Shown here one piece after another: positions 17,007-25,051 of a stretch of DNA of 64,000 nucleotides (positions are counted from its first letter, which is position 1; each line of letters starts with the position of its first letter). Under the pieces are notes generated by a model, which had not been told where the DNA came from, did no database searches, and saw nothing but the letters and a program-made list of their open reading frames with translations. The stretch is taken from the NCBI GenBank assembly GCA_019090895.1, contig JAHRVB010000163.1, forward strand, positions 1 to 64,000, given 5' to 3'. Origin of the DNA: Kangiellaceae bacterium. Lineage in GTDB: Bacteria; Pseudomonadota; Gammaproteobacteria; Enterobacterales; Kangiellaceae. Both the position numbers and the translations under genes were made by a program.

Positions 17007-18125
17007 ATGAATCAATTCTCAAAAGAGCATATAAGTGTCGCATCGAACGCTTCTGGTAGAAAAATGCACGTCCCCGTGTATCGTTTTAAAGGGCAAGCGC
17101 CAGGACCTAAGGTCTATATTCAAAGCTCAATTCATGGTGCGGAAGTACAAGGTAACGTTGTCATATATCACCTCATTGAATTTCTTAAAGTGAATCCAAT
17201 TCGCGGAGAGATTGTTCTCGTTCCAAACTGCAATCCTGTGGGTACCAATATCAAGTCAGGTGAATATACTTTGGGTCGATTTGACCCGGTTAATGGTCAA
17301 AATTGGAATCGAGGTTATTATTACGACGAATCAATGATTACCGAGTTTGTTGATTCGTTGACTGGCGAGTTGTCGCTTGAAGAGATAAAACCGATTTTTA
17401 AAGAAAAAATGAAACAAGCAATTGAATCTGAGCTTAATAAACCATGGGGGATCGGTTTAGCATCGCGATTAAATCTTCAACTTCAATCCCTAGCTCTAGA
17501 TGCTGATATTGTGATTGATTTACATAATGGACCGGTAGCGACGCGGCATATTTATGTACCAGAGTATGCGAAAGAATCCGCTCGATATTTTAACATCCCT
17601 CATATCATATATATTCCCAATCAATTTAGTGGTGCATTGGATGAAGCAACGTTTTGCCATTGGTGGACTCTCGTCGATAAGTTATCTGTTAAATTCCCAG
17701 CGCAGCTATGGGAAACGCCAGTGGAGGCTTTCACACTTGAAATGGGAAGTCAGGAAGTGATCGATTTTGAATCAGGACAATATGATGCTAATGGGATATT
17801 GAGCTATCTCAACCATAAGGGTTTTCTCGTTGAATCGGATATCGAACCAGACAATATCAATCGATATTCAGTATTTCTTAAGGATTACAAAATTCTATAT
17901 TCTCAAGACGGCGGAATCGTTGAATATAAAGTTAAGCCTGGTCAGCATGTTAACAAAGGCGAAGTGATTGCCAACGTACTTAATGTTGATGAGTTAGAAA
18001 ATGAAAATGCCGTAAGTCATATTTATGCACCCGATGATTTAATCGTAATTTTACATTTTCCATCAGCGTCCGTTTTGTGTGGAACTCAATTGTACAAGTG
18101 TTTCGTGAATTACACGAAGTTGTGA
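17007..18125 (+). CDS. Succinylglutamate desuccinylase/aspartoacylase family protein
   Basis: This 372-residue zinc-dependent deacylase or carboxypeptidase-like protein belongs to the M14/AstE-AspA superfamily. The zinc site motif is SSIHGAEVQGN (H and E ligands, near residue 40), with the second-ligand strand VIDLHNGP near 170; ETPVEAFTLEMGSQE supplies the catalytic Glu. The C-terminal 90 residues form a biotinyl/lipoyl-like barrel (GGIVEYKVKPGQHVNKGEVIANVLN). Upstream codons from 16965 are open, but ATG 17007 has AAGGAAG at the right distance. Substrates in this group are N-acyl amino acids or peptides. It stands alone between two repeat regions. Confidence 0.87.
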   Translation: MNQFSKEHISVASNASGRKMHVPVYRFKGQAPGPKVYIQSSIHGAEVQGNVVIYHLIEFLKVNPIRGEIVLVPNCNPVGTNIKSGEYTLGRFDPVNGQNWNRGYYYDESMITEFVDSLTGELSLEEIKPIFKEKMKQAIESELNKPWGIGLASRLNLQLQSLALDADIVIDLHNGPVATRHIYVPEYAKESARYFNIPHIIYIPNQFSGALDEATFCHWWTLVDKLSVKFPAQLWETPVEAFTLEMGSQEVIDFESGQYDANGILSYLNHKGFLVESDIEPDNINRYSVFLKDYKILYSQDGGIVEYKVKPGQHVNKGEVIANVLNVDELENENAVSHIYAPDDLIVILHFPSASVLCGTQLYKCFVNYTKL

Positions 18126-18179
18126 TTCCATTTCTATTTTATTTCCTACAAATAATACTAGAGAGCATTTGGTTTTAAG

Positions 18180-18331
18180 CTGGCTGAGTAACGTCGAAGT
18201 TCAAAGGCCTAAACACAAGACTCTCTCTACTCGAAACTCTCTTTCGATGATTCGATTGGTGTTCGGATATTGAATTGTAAGAAAGGACTGGGTGGAAATA
18301 ATTTAGCAACTAGCAACTAGCAACTAGCAAC
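18180..18331. repeat. Degenerate composite repeat, copy R4, with (TAGCAAC)4
   Basis: GATTCGATTGGTGTTCGG, a worn TTGAATTGTAAGAAAGGACTGGG and then four TAGCAAC units (18304-18331) reproduce the end of R2 in weaker form. The array ends five bases before the stop codon of the minus-strand regulator gene. Confidence 0.7.
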
Positions 18332-18335
18332 TAAG

Positions 18336-20144
18336 CTACTTTTTAATCCCAAATTGTTGCATCCGATAAGTCAAAGTCGATGGTTTTAACCCCAACAAAT
18401 TAGCCGCTCCGTCTTCACCAGCAATCTTCCAATCTGCGACTGTTAGTGCTTTCACTAGATTTTGTTTTTCAAGTTCTCGAAATTGAATTTCCGTCAAAAA
18501 TTCTCCGTTATCTTCTATCGAGTCAACGTCAACTACCTCACTTTCTATGAGACCATCAGGCATCGCAAGGTCGAGTCGCAATTTTGTAGTTTTACTTAGA
18601 ATGACCGCTCGTTCGATAACATTTTTTAGTTCTCGAATATTTCCTGGCCAGTCATGTTTCTTTAATACTTCTAACTGACCATTAGTAATTCGCATTGGAT
18701 CGCGACGCAATTCATCGCAACTCAAATTTAGAAAATGTTGTGCTAGTGGTGCGATGTCGGTTACCCGCTCGCGAAGAGAGGGAACAGATACTGGGAAAAC
18801 GCTTAACCGGTAGAATAGGTCTTCACGGAAATTCCCTGCTTTCACTTCTTCTTTTAAATCTCGATTGGTCGCAGCAACAATTCGGACATCGACCTTTATC
18901 GTATTTTCGTCGCCAACCCGTTCGAATTCGTGTTCTTGTAGTGCACGTAATAATTTTCCTTGGAGATCTAATGGGATTTCACCGACTTCATCGAGAAAAA
19001 GCGTTCCACCGTTGGCGAGCTGCAACCGTCCAACGCGATCTCTATGGGCTCCGGTGAATGCCCCTTTTCGGTGGCCAAAAAATTCACTTTCAAATAGGTC
19101 CTTTGGAATGGAAGCACAGTTTACTTTAACGAGCGGGGCCTGACTTCGACCACTTTGACTATGGATAGCTCTGGCAATCATTTCTTTTCCAACGCCAGAT
19201 TCACCGAGAATTAAAACGCTAGACGGGGTATCCGCGACCGCTTCTATCTGGCTGAGTGTTCGTTGTAGGGCCGAGCTTTCACCAATGATTTCACCGAAGT
19301 TAGTGGTTACATTAATTTCATTTCTTAAATAATCTCTTTCTTGTTCGAGCTCTTCTTTGAGCTGCTTAATTTCTTCGAATGACTTCTGTTGTTTTTCTTC
19401 CAGTTCTTTTCGTTTACTAATGTCTCTGAAGACGATAACAGCACCTTGTATCACGTCATTTTCAATGATTGGTGTGGTGATGTATTCGACAGGAACAGAA
19501 GTTCCGTCATTTCGCCAGAAAACCTCACAGTCAACTCGATGAATTTCTCCGTCTTTTAGCGCTGCGTAAATTGGACATTCTTCTCTTGGGTAGGGGCTAC
19601 CATCTTCGTGTGAGTGATGATGAATATCGTGTACTGGAGTACCTATTAAATCTTCAGCATTCCAACCTAAAATTTTGGTTGATGCAGCATTAGCAAAAGT
19701 TGCTTGGCCATCTTTATTAAGTCCGTAAATACCTTCACCTGCAGAATCCAGAACGTGTTGATGTTCTATTTTTATTCGGCTTAATTCTTGATTGGATGAG
19801 GCGCAATCTTGCTTATGTAAAATGACGGTTAATTTGGTTTTATCTTTGTCTGAATTTTCTACCCAAGCATTTAGAGTGAATGTGTTGTCGGATGTGTCAG
19901 ACACAAGCTTAACCGGCACTTCGGCTAATTGACCACCTTTAACAATAATATTTCGTAACTCATTTTTTAAGGAGCCCGCGCTCACTGATTCGAGTAGTTC
20001 ATTGAGTTTGTTTATGCTTTTGGGACCAGACCATTGCTTTGCATCTCGCATCTGCTCAATCCATTGATTGCTGGCAGACGTGCAAGCTAAGTCTTCGTTA
20101 AATATCGCTAAACACACTGGCGATGGGTTATCTGTAAACGTCAT
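18336..20144 (-). CDS. PAS domain sigma-54-dependent transcriptional activator
   Basis: This 602-residue enhancer-binding protein has an N-terminal PAS-like sensor (about 1-110) and a second PAS at about 128-245 with the segment HHHSHEDGSPYPREEC. A coiled-coil linker (about 248-275) leads to an AAA+ domain with Walker A GESGVGKE, the sigma-54 contact loop GAFTGA, Walker B GGTLFLDEVGEI and the arginine-finger region. A Fis-type helix-turn-helix ends it (AANLLGLKPSTLTYRMQQFGI). The frame is open upstream to 20204, but ATG at 20144 gives a normal start. It is divergent from 20387 and very likely activates that gene set from the palindrome between them. The signal is unknown; a His/Cys-rich PAS loop could bind metal, haem or NO, which is only inference. 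Confidence 0.93.
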   Translation of the reverse strand: MTFTDNPSPVCLAIFNEDLACTSASNQWIEQMRDAKQWSGPKSINKLNELLESVSAGSLKNELRNIIVKGGQLAEVPVKLVSDTSDNTFTLNAWVENSDKDKTKLTVILHKQDCASSNQELSRIKIEHQHVLDSAGEGIYGLNKDGQATFANAASTKILGWNAEDLIGTPVHDIHHHSHEDGSPYPREECPIYAALKDGEIHRVDCEVFWRNDGTSVPVEYITTPIIENDVIQGAVIVFRDISKRKELEEKQQKSFEEIKQLKEELEQERDYLRNEINVTTNFGEIIGESSALQRTLSQIEAVADTPSSVLILGESGVGKEMIARAIHSQSGRSQAPLVKVNCASIPKDLFESEFFGHRKGAFTGAHRDRVGRLQLANGGTLFLDEVGEIPLDLQGKLLRALQEHEFERVGDENTIKVDVRIVAATNRDLKEEVKAGNFREDLFYRLSVFPVSVPSLRERVTDIAPLAQHFLNLSCDELRRDPMRITNGQLEVLKKHDWPGNIRELKNVIERAVILSKTTKLRLDLAMPDGLIESEVVDVDSIEDNGEFLTEIQFRELEKQNLVKALTVADWKIAGEDGAANLLGLKPSTLTYRMQQFGIKK

Positions 20145-20160
20145 TTTTATCAGTCCCAAG

Positions 20161-20178
20161 CTCTCAATATTTTGAGAG
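20161..20178. promoter_or_regulatory. Small perfect hairpin in the regulator leader
   Basis: CTCTCAA-TATT-TTGAGAG is a perfect 7-bp stem just upstream of the activator ATG. It lies in the 5' leader of that gene and could affect its translation or serve as a secondary binding site. Confidence 0.4.
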
Positions 20179-20189
20179 TGAATACACAG

Positions 20190-20210
20190 AATATTGTGAC
20201 ACACAATATT
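20190..20210 (+). promoter_or_regulatory. Putative upstream activator site for the sigma-54 regulator
   Basis: AATATTGTG-N3-CACAATATT is a perfect 9-bp inverted repeat, centred about 88 bp upstream of the predicted transcription start at about 20288. That distance and symmetry fit a Fis-type enhancer-binding protein dimer. It is the only strong palindrome between the two divergent genes besides the leader hairpin. Confidence 0.65.
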
Positions 20211-20261
20211 TCGAGAGACTCAAAAATACCTAACTTATTGAATAAATACAAGTTTTAATTG

Positions 20262-20277
20262 TGGCACGCTTTTCGCT
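20262..20277 (+). promoter_or_regulatory. Sigma-54 (-24/-12) promoter
   Basis: TGGCACGCTTTTCGCT matches the sigma-54 consensus TGGCAC-R-N4-TTGCW at every position except one (TC for TT). The GG and GC dinucleotides have the required spacing. It points towards the gene at 20387, leaving a leader of about 100 bases. Confidence 0.85.
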
Positions 20278-20386
20278 CTATAGAAATCAAAGGGGTAGTT
20301 GAAGAGATTATTCCCTACCAAAACACGCTGAAAGTTGATTTCAGATATTTGTTAAGTCCCATTTAAACGAAATTGAGTTTTAGAAA

Positions 20387-20809
20387 ATGAGTTTAGGAAT
20401 TTCACCACCACTGAGTCATGAATCATCAGTTTCGTTTGTAAAACGAATCCAAGCGCTGTGGAACGACGGTACACCGGAAACAATTATCGAATTATTTGCC
20501 GAGAATTGTGAATGGCGTGATAACGAACGTCAGTTATGCGGTAGCGAAGAAATTCATTCATTCCTTAGCTTATGCCAAAAACAACAATTGCATTATTCAG
20601 TCAGAGCCGAGTTGTGGAGTCATTCGTTTTTTCGAATGGCCATCAGCTTCCAAAGTGAGTGGCAGCACGCGACTAAAGGGCGTTGGTTTCGGTCGAGTGG
20701 ACACCTATTTATCCGCTTAGACAGTATCGGACTGATAAAGGAATTTTGCTTAAGCACTAACGGAAGCGCGATTAGCGTTAATGAACGGAGTATTGGAATT
20801 AATCCATAA
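20387..20809 (+). CDS. NTF2-like protein, diverged DUF1348 paralogue
   Basis: This 140-residue small SnoaL/NTF2-fold protein is the first gene behind the sigma-54 promoter. By eye it aligns along its length with the DUF1348 protein at 21959: WN...P..IIELF...CEWR, a G...I..FL block, LWSHSFFRMAISFQSEW against [24 protein letters not shown] against WFRSYGN, and a final S.N...IS...R. The typical DUF1348 motifs are loosened, so it is a diverged copy. NTF2-fold proteins bind or turn over small hydrophobic molecules; the role is unknown. The ribosome site is weak. It ends nine bases before the next gene. Confidence 0.75.
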   Translation: MSLGISPPLSHESSVSFVKRIQALWNDGTPETIIELFAENCEWRDNERQLCGSEEIHSFLSLCQKQQLHYSVRAELWSHSFFRMAISFQSEWQHATKGRWFRSSGHLFIRLDSIGLIKEFCLSTNGSAISVNERSIGINP

Positions 20810-20818
20810 CACAATAAA

Positions 20819-21871
20819 ATGAAGAAATTTAACTTTCGAATATGTTGCCACTTTACTATGCGATGGGCCACTTCAATTATGGCTGCGATAATGCTCTCTA
20901 ACATTGCAACGCTGGTACACGCAGAAGGCCCGCAAACGTTGAGCTTTGTGCTGGATAACGACATATTAGTCCCAAGCTCTAGGGATCAAGATTACACCGG
21001 TGGGCTCAATGTAAGTTATGTAGCAGAGCAGGCTAACCAGTCAAAATTTTACTTAGAAACTCCATTAAAAGAGATAGACCGTTGGTTTGGTGTTAAAGCG
21101 TCTCAAGAGAACCTTTACGGAATAGAAGCGGGACTTTATGGTTTCACTCCAGAGGATACTCAGTTATCAGCAGTTCATATGGATGATAGGCCTTATTCGA
21201 GTTTACTGTATTTTTCGAGTGCTCACGAAAGAGCTGATTTAGAGAGTCAGGAAGCTTGGCAGAGTCGTTTAACCGTTGGTTGGTTAGGTCTTGATGTTTT
21301 CGAGAACCTTCAAGAAGGCGTTCATAATTTAACCGCCAGCGCTCAACCACAAGGTTGGCATCACCAGATTTCGGATGGCGGTGAACCGACCATTCGTTAT
21401 CAGCTATCTCATCAAAAGGCCTTAAAAATAAATCCGGCCGGCATTGAACTTAAATATGCCAAACAAGTGTCATTGGGATATATCACAGAAGCCGTCTTGA
21501 GTGTTAGTGGTCGGTACGGTCGCTTCAATTCGTCATGGTGGAATTTTAATCCCGAAATGTCCAGTTACGGAGAGCAACGAAATTCGCTTTCTGGCGACAA
21601 TGGAGAGAGTTTCGTGTTTTTTGGAGCTGCCTTGAAAGTGCGTGCTTACAATGCTTTTTTGCAAGGTCAATTTAGGCAGAGCGACCGAACGCTTTCACAC
21701 AATGAGATTAATCATTTGTTAACGGAGGCATGGGCTGGATACACCCATTCATTTTCTGACGGGTTACAACTTAGTTACATCATAAGAGCGCATTCATCTG
21801 AAATTAAACAAGGCATTGCCGATCGCAGTTTGATTTGGGGTGGTATAACCATCAGTAAGAGCTTTTATTAG
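20819..21871 (+). CDS. LpxR-like lipid A deacylase (DUF2219)
   Basis: This 350-residue outer-membrane beta-barrel protein has a signal peptide (cleavage near VHA/EGP). The mature start LSFVLDNDILVPSSRDQDYTGGLNVSY carries the LpxR active-site pattern ND....DxxYTxG, with Gly where most members have Asn (YTGG for YTNG). Alternating short strands follow, ending with aromatic KSFY as expected for barrel insertion. LpxR removes the 3'-acyloxyacyl chain of lipid A and so remodels the outer membrane. It sits between two NTF2-like genes under the predicted sigma-54 promoter, an unusual place for this family. Confidence 0.82.
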   Translation: MKKFNFRICCHFTMRWATSIMAAIMLSNIATLVHAEGPQTLSFVLDNDILVPSSRDQDYTGGLNVSYVAEQANQSKFYLETPLKEIDRWFGVKASQENLYGIEAGLYGFTPEDTQLSAVHMDDRPYSSLLYFSSAHERADLESQEAWQSRLTVGWLGLDVFENLQEGVHNLTASAQPQGWHHQISDGGEPTIRYQLSHQKALKINPAGIELKYAKQVSLGYITEAVLSVSGRYGRFNSSWWNFNPEMSSYGEQRNSLSGDNGESFVFFGAALKVRAYNAFLQGQFRQSDRTLSHNEINHLLTEAWAGYTHSFSDGLQLSYIIRAHSSEIKQGIADRSLIWGGITISKSFY

Positions 21872-21958
21872 AGAGTGATTTCTAGACGAATTATTCATTA
21901 TCCAAAAAGACTGATTAATTGTCCTACAAGAATTATTAACACAAAGAGAATTTAACCA

Positions 21959-22372
21959 ATGACAAAACGATATCCGCTTCCTCCATTTAACCAAGCAACT
22001 GCCGCTGAGAAAGTGCAGGCGGCAGAAAATGGTTGGAATTCTAGAGACCCCAAAAAGGTTTCTCTCGCATACACTTTTGACTCCGAATGGCGCAATCGCT
22101 CTGAATTTATCAAGGGTCGTCAAAATATCGAAGAGTTTCTAGAAGCGAAGTGGAAAAAGGAACAGCAATATCGTCTCAAAAAAACACTCTGGAGTTATAC
22201 CGATAATCGCATTGCCGTTACTTTTTATTATGAGTGGCATGATGAATTCGATAATTGGTTTCGTTCTTATGGTAATGAGCTTTGGGAATTTGATGAGAAT
22301 GGATTAATGAGAAAACGAATAGCAAGTATTAACGATATGCCAATTTCCAAAAAAGATCGAGAGTTGGTCTAG
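21959..22372 (+). CDS. DUF1348 family NTF2-like protein
   Basis: This 137-residue protein shows the standard DUF1348 words: [57 protein letters not shown] and [13 protein letters not shown]. Members are NTF2-fold proteins of about 150 residues with no proven biochemistry. The gene is 87 bp after the LpxR-like gene. A short AGAC/GTCT hairpin followed by a T-run (22375-22392) directly after its stop could attenuate transcription into the next genes. Confidence 0.88.
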   Translation: MTKRYPLPPFNQATAAEKVQAAENGWNSRDPKKVSLAYTFDSEWRNRSEFIKGRQNIEEFLEAKWKKEQQYRLKKTLWSYTDNRIAVTFYYEWHDEFDNWFRSYGNELWEFDENGLMRKRIASINDMPISKKDRELV

Positions 22373-22423
22373 ATAGACTGGTCTGTTTTTTTATTAGTAC
22401 AGCCATCTATTCTACTGGAGGGA

Positions 22424-22627
22424 ATGATGAAATTTAAAATAAGTAAAAGCGTAAGAAAATGGGTGAGCCATTATATTCAAAATGACGTAATGAGTTTGCG
22501 GAAAAAAGAGAGTGGAGCCTTCTTAGCGCCAATGGGTATAGCCGTGCCGCCTTTGGAAATAGATTTTATTCATTATGAATTAACCACCGAACTGTCTGAA
22601 TTATGCAAACGAGTTCCAGCAGAATAA
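22424..22627 (+). CDS. Small conserved-looking protein of unknown function
   Basis: This 67-residue soluble, basic N-terminal protein has a strong GGAGGG ribosome site and lies in register between the DUF1348 gene and the oxidoreductase gene (22-bp gap). I recognise no domain; the centre (APMGIAVPPLEIDFIHYELTT) is mildly hydrophobic but not a membrane helix. Position and ribosome site support a real gene of the operon. Confidence 0.6.
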   Translation: MMKFKISKSVRKWVSHYIQNDVMSLRKKESGAFLAPMGIAVPPLEIDFIHYELTTELSELCKRVPAE

Positions 22628-22649
22628 ATCAATTAATAGGGGCGGTATT

Positions 22650-24749
22650 ATGAAATCTGCGCAACACGATTCACCTTTTCATCAAGGTGAACATAATATT
22701 CAACAGCGATTAGGCGTTCGGGAAAGTATGGAGCGATTTGGCCGCATGGTTATTAGGGATCATATGCCCGAGCAACACCGAATTTTCTATCAGCAACTGC
22801 CGTTTATCGTTTTGGGGCACAGTGATCCTTCTGGCGCTCCGTGGGCATCAATTGTATCAAGACCTCCTGGATTTATTGAATCGCCCAGCGAACGCGAACT
22901 ATTGATTAACGCACCGGTCGACCCCGCCGACCCTTTATTTGATACTCTCGAAATCAACCAATCTCAATCAAAACAAACGAAGTTAGGGTTGCTGGGGATC
23001 GAGTTACCAACTCGCAGAAGAAATCGCCTTTCCGCTCATGTGTCCTCAATGACTAATGAAAGCCTTTCGCTGGTAATCGAACAATCTTTTGGAAACTGCC
23101 CACAGTATATTCAAGCGCGAAAGTTTGAATTTATATCCTCCCAGGAGATTGGACGATCTACCTTTGAGTCATTTCATAAACTGGATAAACGAGCGAAAAA
23201 TATTATTGAATCGGCGGACACTTTTTTTATAGCGAGCGCTTTTGATTCCGGCAATGAGTTAGCAAGTGATGGTGCTGATGTGTCACATCGAGGTGGTAGG
23301 CCTGGATTCGTTAAAGTTCAGAACGATGGAAAGCTAGTTATTCCAGATTATCGAGGCAACAATCATTTTAATACCTTTGGTAATATTGAAGAAACAGGTA
23401 AAGCAGGACTTTTGTTCGTTGACTTTAATTCTGGGGAGTTGCTGACGCTAACAGGAAACGCGAAAATAATTTGGGATTCACCTGAAATAAAATACTTCGA
23501 AGGAGCACAGCGGTTATTAGAGTTTGAGGTGACTAAAGGCCGATTCATTAAAAACGCCATTGCTGCTCGCTGGAGTAAACCGGAATACTCACCCAATTCA
23601 CTCTTAACAGGGACTTGGGCTGAAGCCAGTTCGGCAAGACACGCTGAACAAAAGCGTCAACAATGGTTAGACTATCAAGTCGAATCAATTGCTGATGAAA
23701 GTAAAAATATTCGCTCTTTCTATTTAAAGCCTACAGAAGGTAATATTTTCAACTTTAAACCAGGGCAGTTTTTGACGATAAGATTGTTGATTAATGGTAA
23801 ACCATTAATTCGTACTTATACTATTTCCAGTGCCACTAGTGATGGAATATATCGAATCAGCGTTAAACGTGACTCCGTGAAAAGTAATGAATTACGAGAT
23901 GGAATCGTTTCAAATTATTTGCACAATAAAGTGAGGTCGGGGCAAGTCATTCAAGCGAAAGCGCCTGCGGGTAATTTCGTTTTTGAAACAGATAAACAAA
24001 AACCGGCCCTACTGGTTGCCGCTGGAATTGGTATCACACCCATGATATCAATGTTAAGGCAGTCTTTAATCGATGCGATTAAGACTCGCTATCTTCGTCC
24101 AATTACGTTAATTGCGATAGCTCGCAATGAGAGCGAAAGGGCATTCTATGATGAAATTGAATCGCTGGTTGATGGTTCTAATGGGCAGATTAATGTCTAC
24201 TGGTGCTTAACTGAACCTGAAAATAAGACTAAGACTCACACAACGTTTAATTTGAAAGGAAGGCCAAGCGACGAGATATATCGTCAGCTGTTACCCAGTA
24301 AGCAAACAGATGTTTTTTTATGTGGTACTAGTGATTTTATGCAACAGACTTATGACATGATAAGAAAGATAGGGTTAAGTGATCATGCTATTCATGCAGA
24401 GTCGTTTGGACCTTCATCGTTGGAGAGAGATGGGGAGAAAGAAGACCATCAATTTGCTAAGAATGCATTGGTCACCGTTTACCAAAATGAGTCAATTCAA
24501 ACACTTGAACAGCAGTGGAGTGATGCGGACGGTTCTCTTTTAGAGTTTTTAGAGAGCCATGGCGTTCAACCCACTTACGGTTGTCGTAGCGGTCAGTGTG
24601 GTAGTTGTAAAGCAACTCTCGCGAATGGAAAGGTAGAGCACTACCTTCCAATCAGCGCAGAGTTGGATTCGAATGAAGTGCTTCTTTGCTGTGCAAAACC
24701 TGCGGCCTCAAGTGAGTCCGGCTTACAAAAATTAGCGATTCATATTTGA
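22650..24749 (+). CDS. PNPOx-FNR-ferredoxin fusion oxidoreductase
   Basis: This 699-residue three-part redox protein starts with residues about 25-310 in a pyridoxamine-phosphate-oxidase-like split barrel pair (RFGRMVIRDHMPEQHR, APWASIVSRPPGFI). Residues about 340-600 are a ferredoxin-NADP+ reductase module with the flavin motif R388-TYT and the pyridine-nucleotide loop VAAGIGITPM (456-465). Residues about 615-699 are a plant-type [2Fe-2S] ferredoxin with Cys645, Cys650, Cys653 and Cys680/681 (GCRSGQCGSC). It should pass electrons from NAD(P)H through FAD to an iron-sulfur centre and possibly to the N-terminal flavin or haem-type pocket. It is the last gene of the predicted sigma-54 operon. 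The physiological acceptor is unknown. Confidence 0.88.
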   Translation: MKSAQHDSPFHQGEHNIQQRLGVRESMERFGRMVIRDHMPEQHRIFYQQLPFIVLGHSDPSGAPWASIVSRPPGFIESPSERELLINAPVDPADPLFDTLEINQSQSKQTKLGLLGIELPTRRRNRLSAHVSSMTNESLSLVIEQSFGNCPQYIQARKFEFISSQEIGRSTFESFHKLDKRAKNIIESADTFFIASAFDSGNELASDGADVSHRGGRPGFVKVQNDGKLVIPDYRGNNHFNTFGNIEETGKAGLLFVDFNSGELLTLTGNAKIIWDSPEIKYFEGAQRLLEFEVTKGRFIKNAIAARWSKPEYSPNSLLTGTWAEASSARHAEQKRQQWLDYQVESIADESKNIRSFYLKPTEGNIFNFKPGQFLTIRLLINGKPLIRTYTISSATSDGIYRISVKRDSVKSNELRDGIVSNYLHNKVRSGQVIQAKAPAGNFVFETDKQKPALLVAAGIGITPMISMLRQSLIDAIKTRYLRPITLIAIARNESERAFYDEIESLVDGSNGQINVYWCLTEPENKTKTHTTFNLKGRPSDEIYRQLLPSKQTDVFLCGTSDFMQQTYDMIRKIGLSDHAIHAESFGPSSLERDGEKEDHQFAKNALVTVYQNESIQTLEQQWSDADGSLLEFLESHGVQPTYGCRSGQCGSCKATLANGKVEHYLPISAELDSNEVLLCCAKPAASSESGLQKLAIHI

Positions 24750-25051
24750 AAGAGTAAATTCGTTTAATATGGCAGAGAGAGTCAATAAATGACGGTATAA
24801 TAAGTAAAAAGTCGTTGTTGATGTCGCTCATTGTTGGGGCATTTCCAAATTCGATTAAGTATGCCCAAGCTGTTGAAATTTCAGCTGGATCGCCGTCGAG
24901 ATATGAAGCGCGGTAAACGGTTGATATTAGACATCAAATAATTCGAACAGGTGCTAGTACCTAAGCAAGGTTAAGACTTAATTCTTAAAATTAGACCGCG
25001 CTGATTACTAGAGATAAGGGTACACAGGCTAATGAACGGCACAAAAATACC
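24750..25051 (+). other. Intergenic region with a possible gene remnant
   Basis: This 302-bp gap has no hairpin terminator. It contains a 31-codon open frame from ATG 24821 to TAA 24916 whose product (SLIVGAF...KYAQA/VEI) reads like the start of an exported protein with a signal peptidase site, and then stops. It could be the decayed 5' end of a lost gene. No promoter for the cupin gene stands out. Confidence 0.35.
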
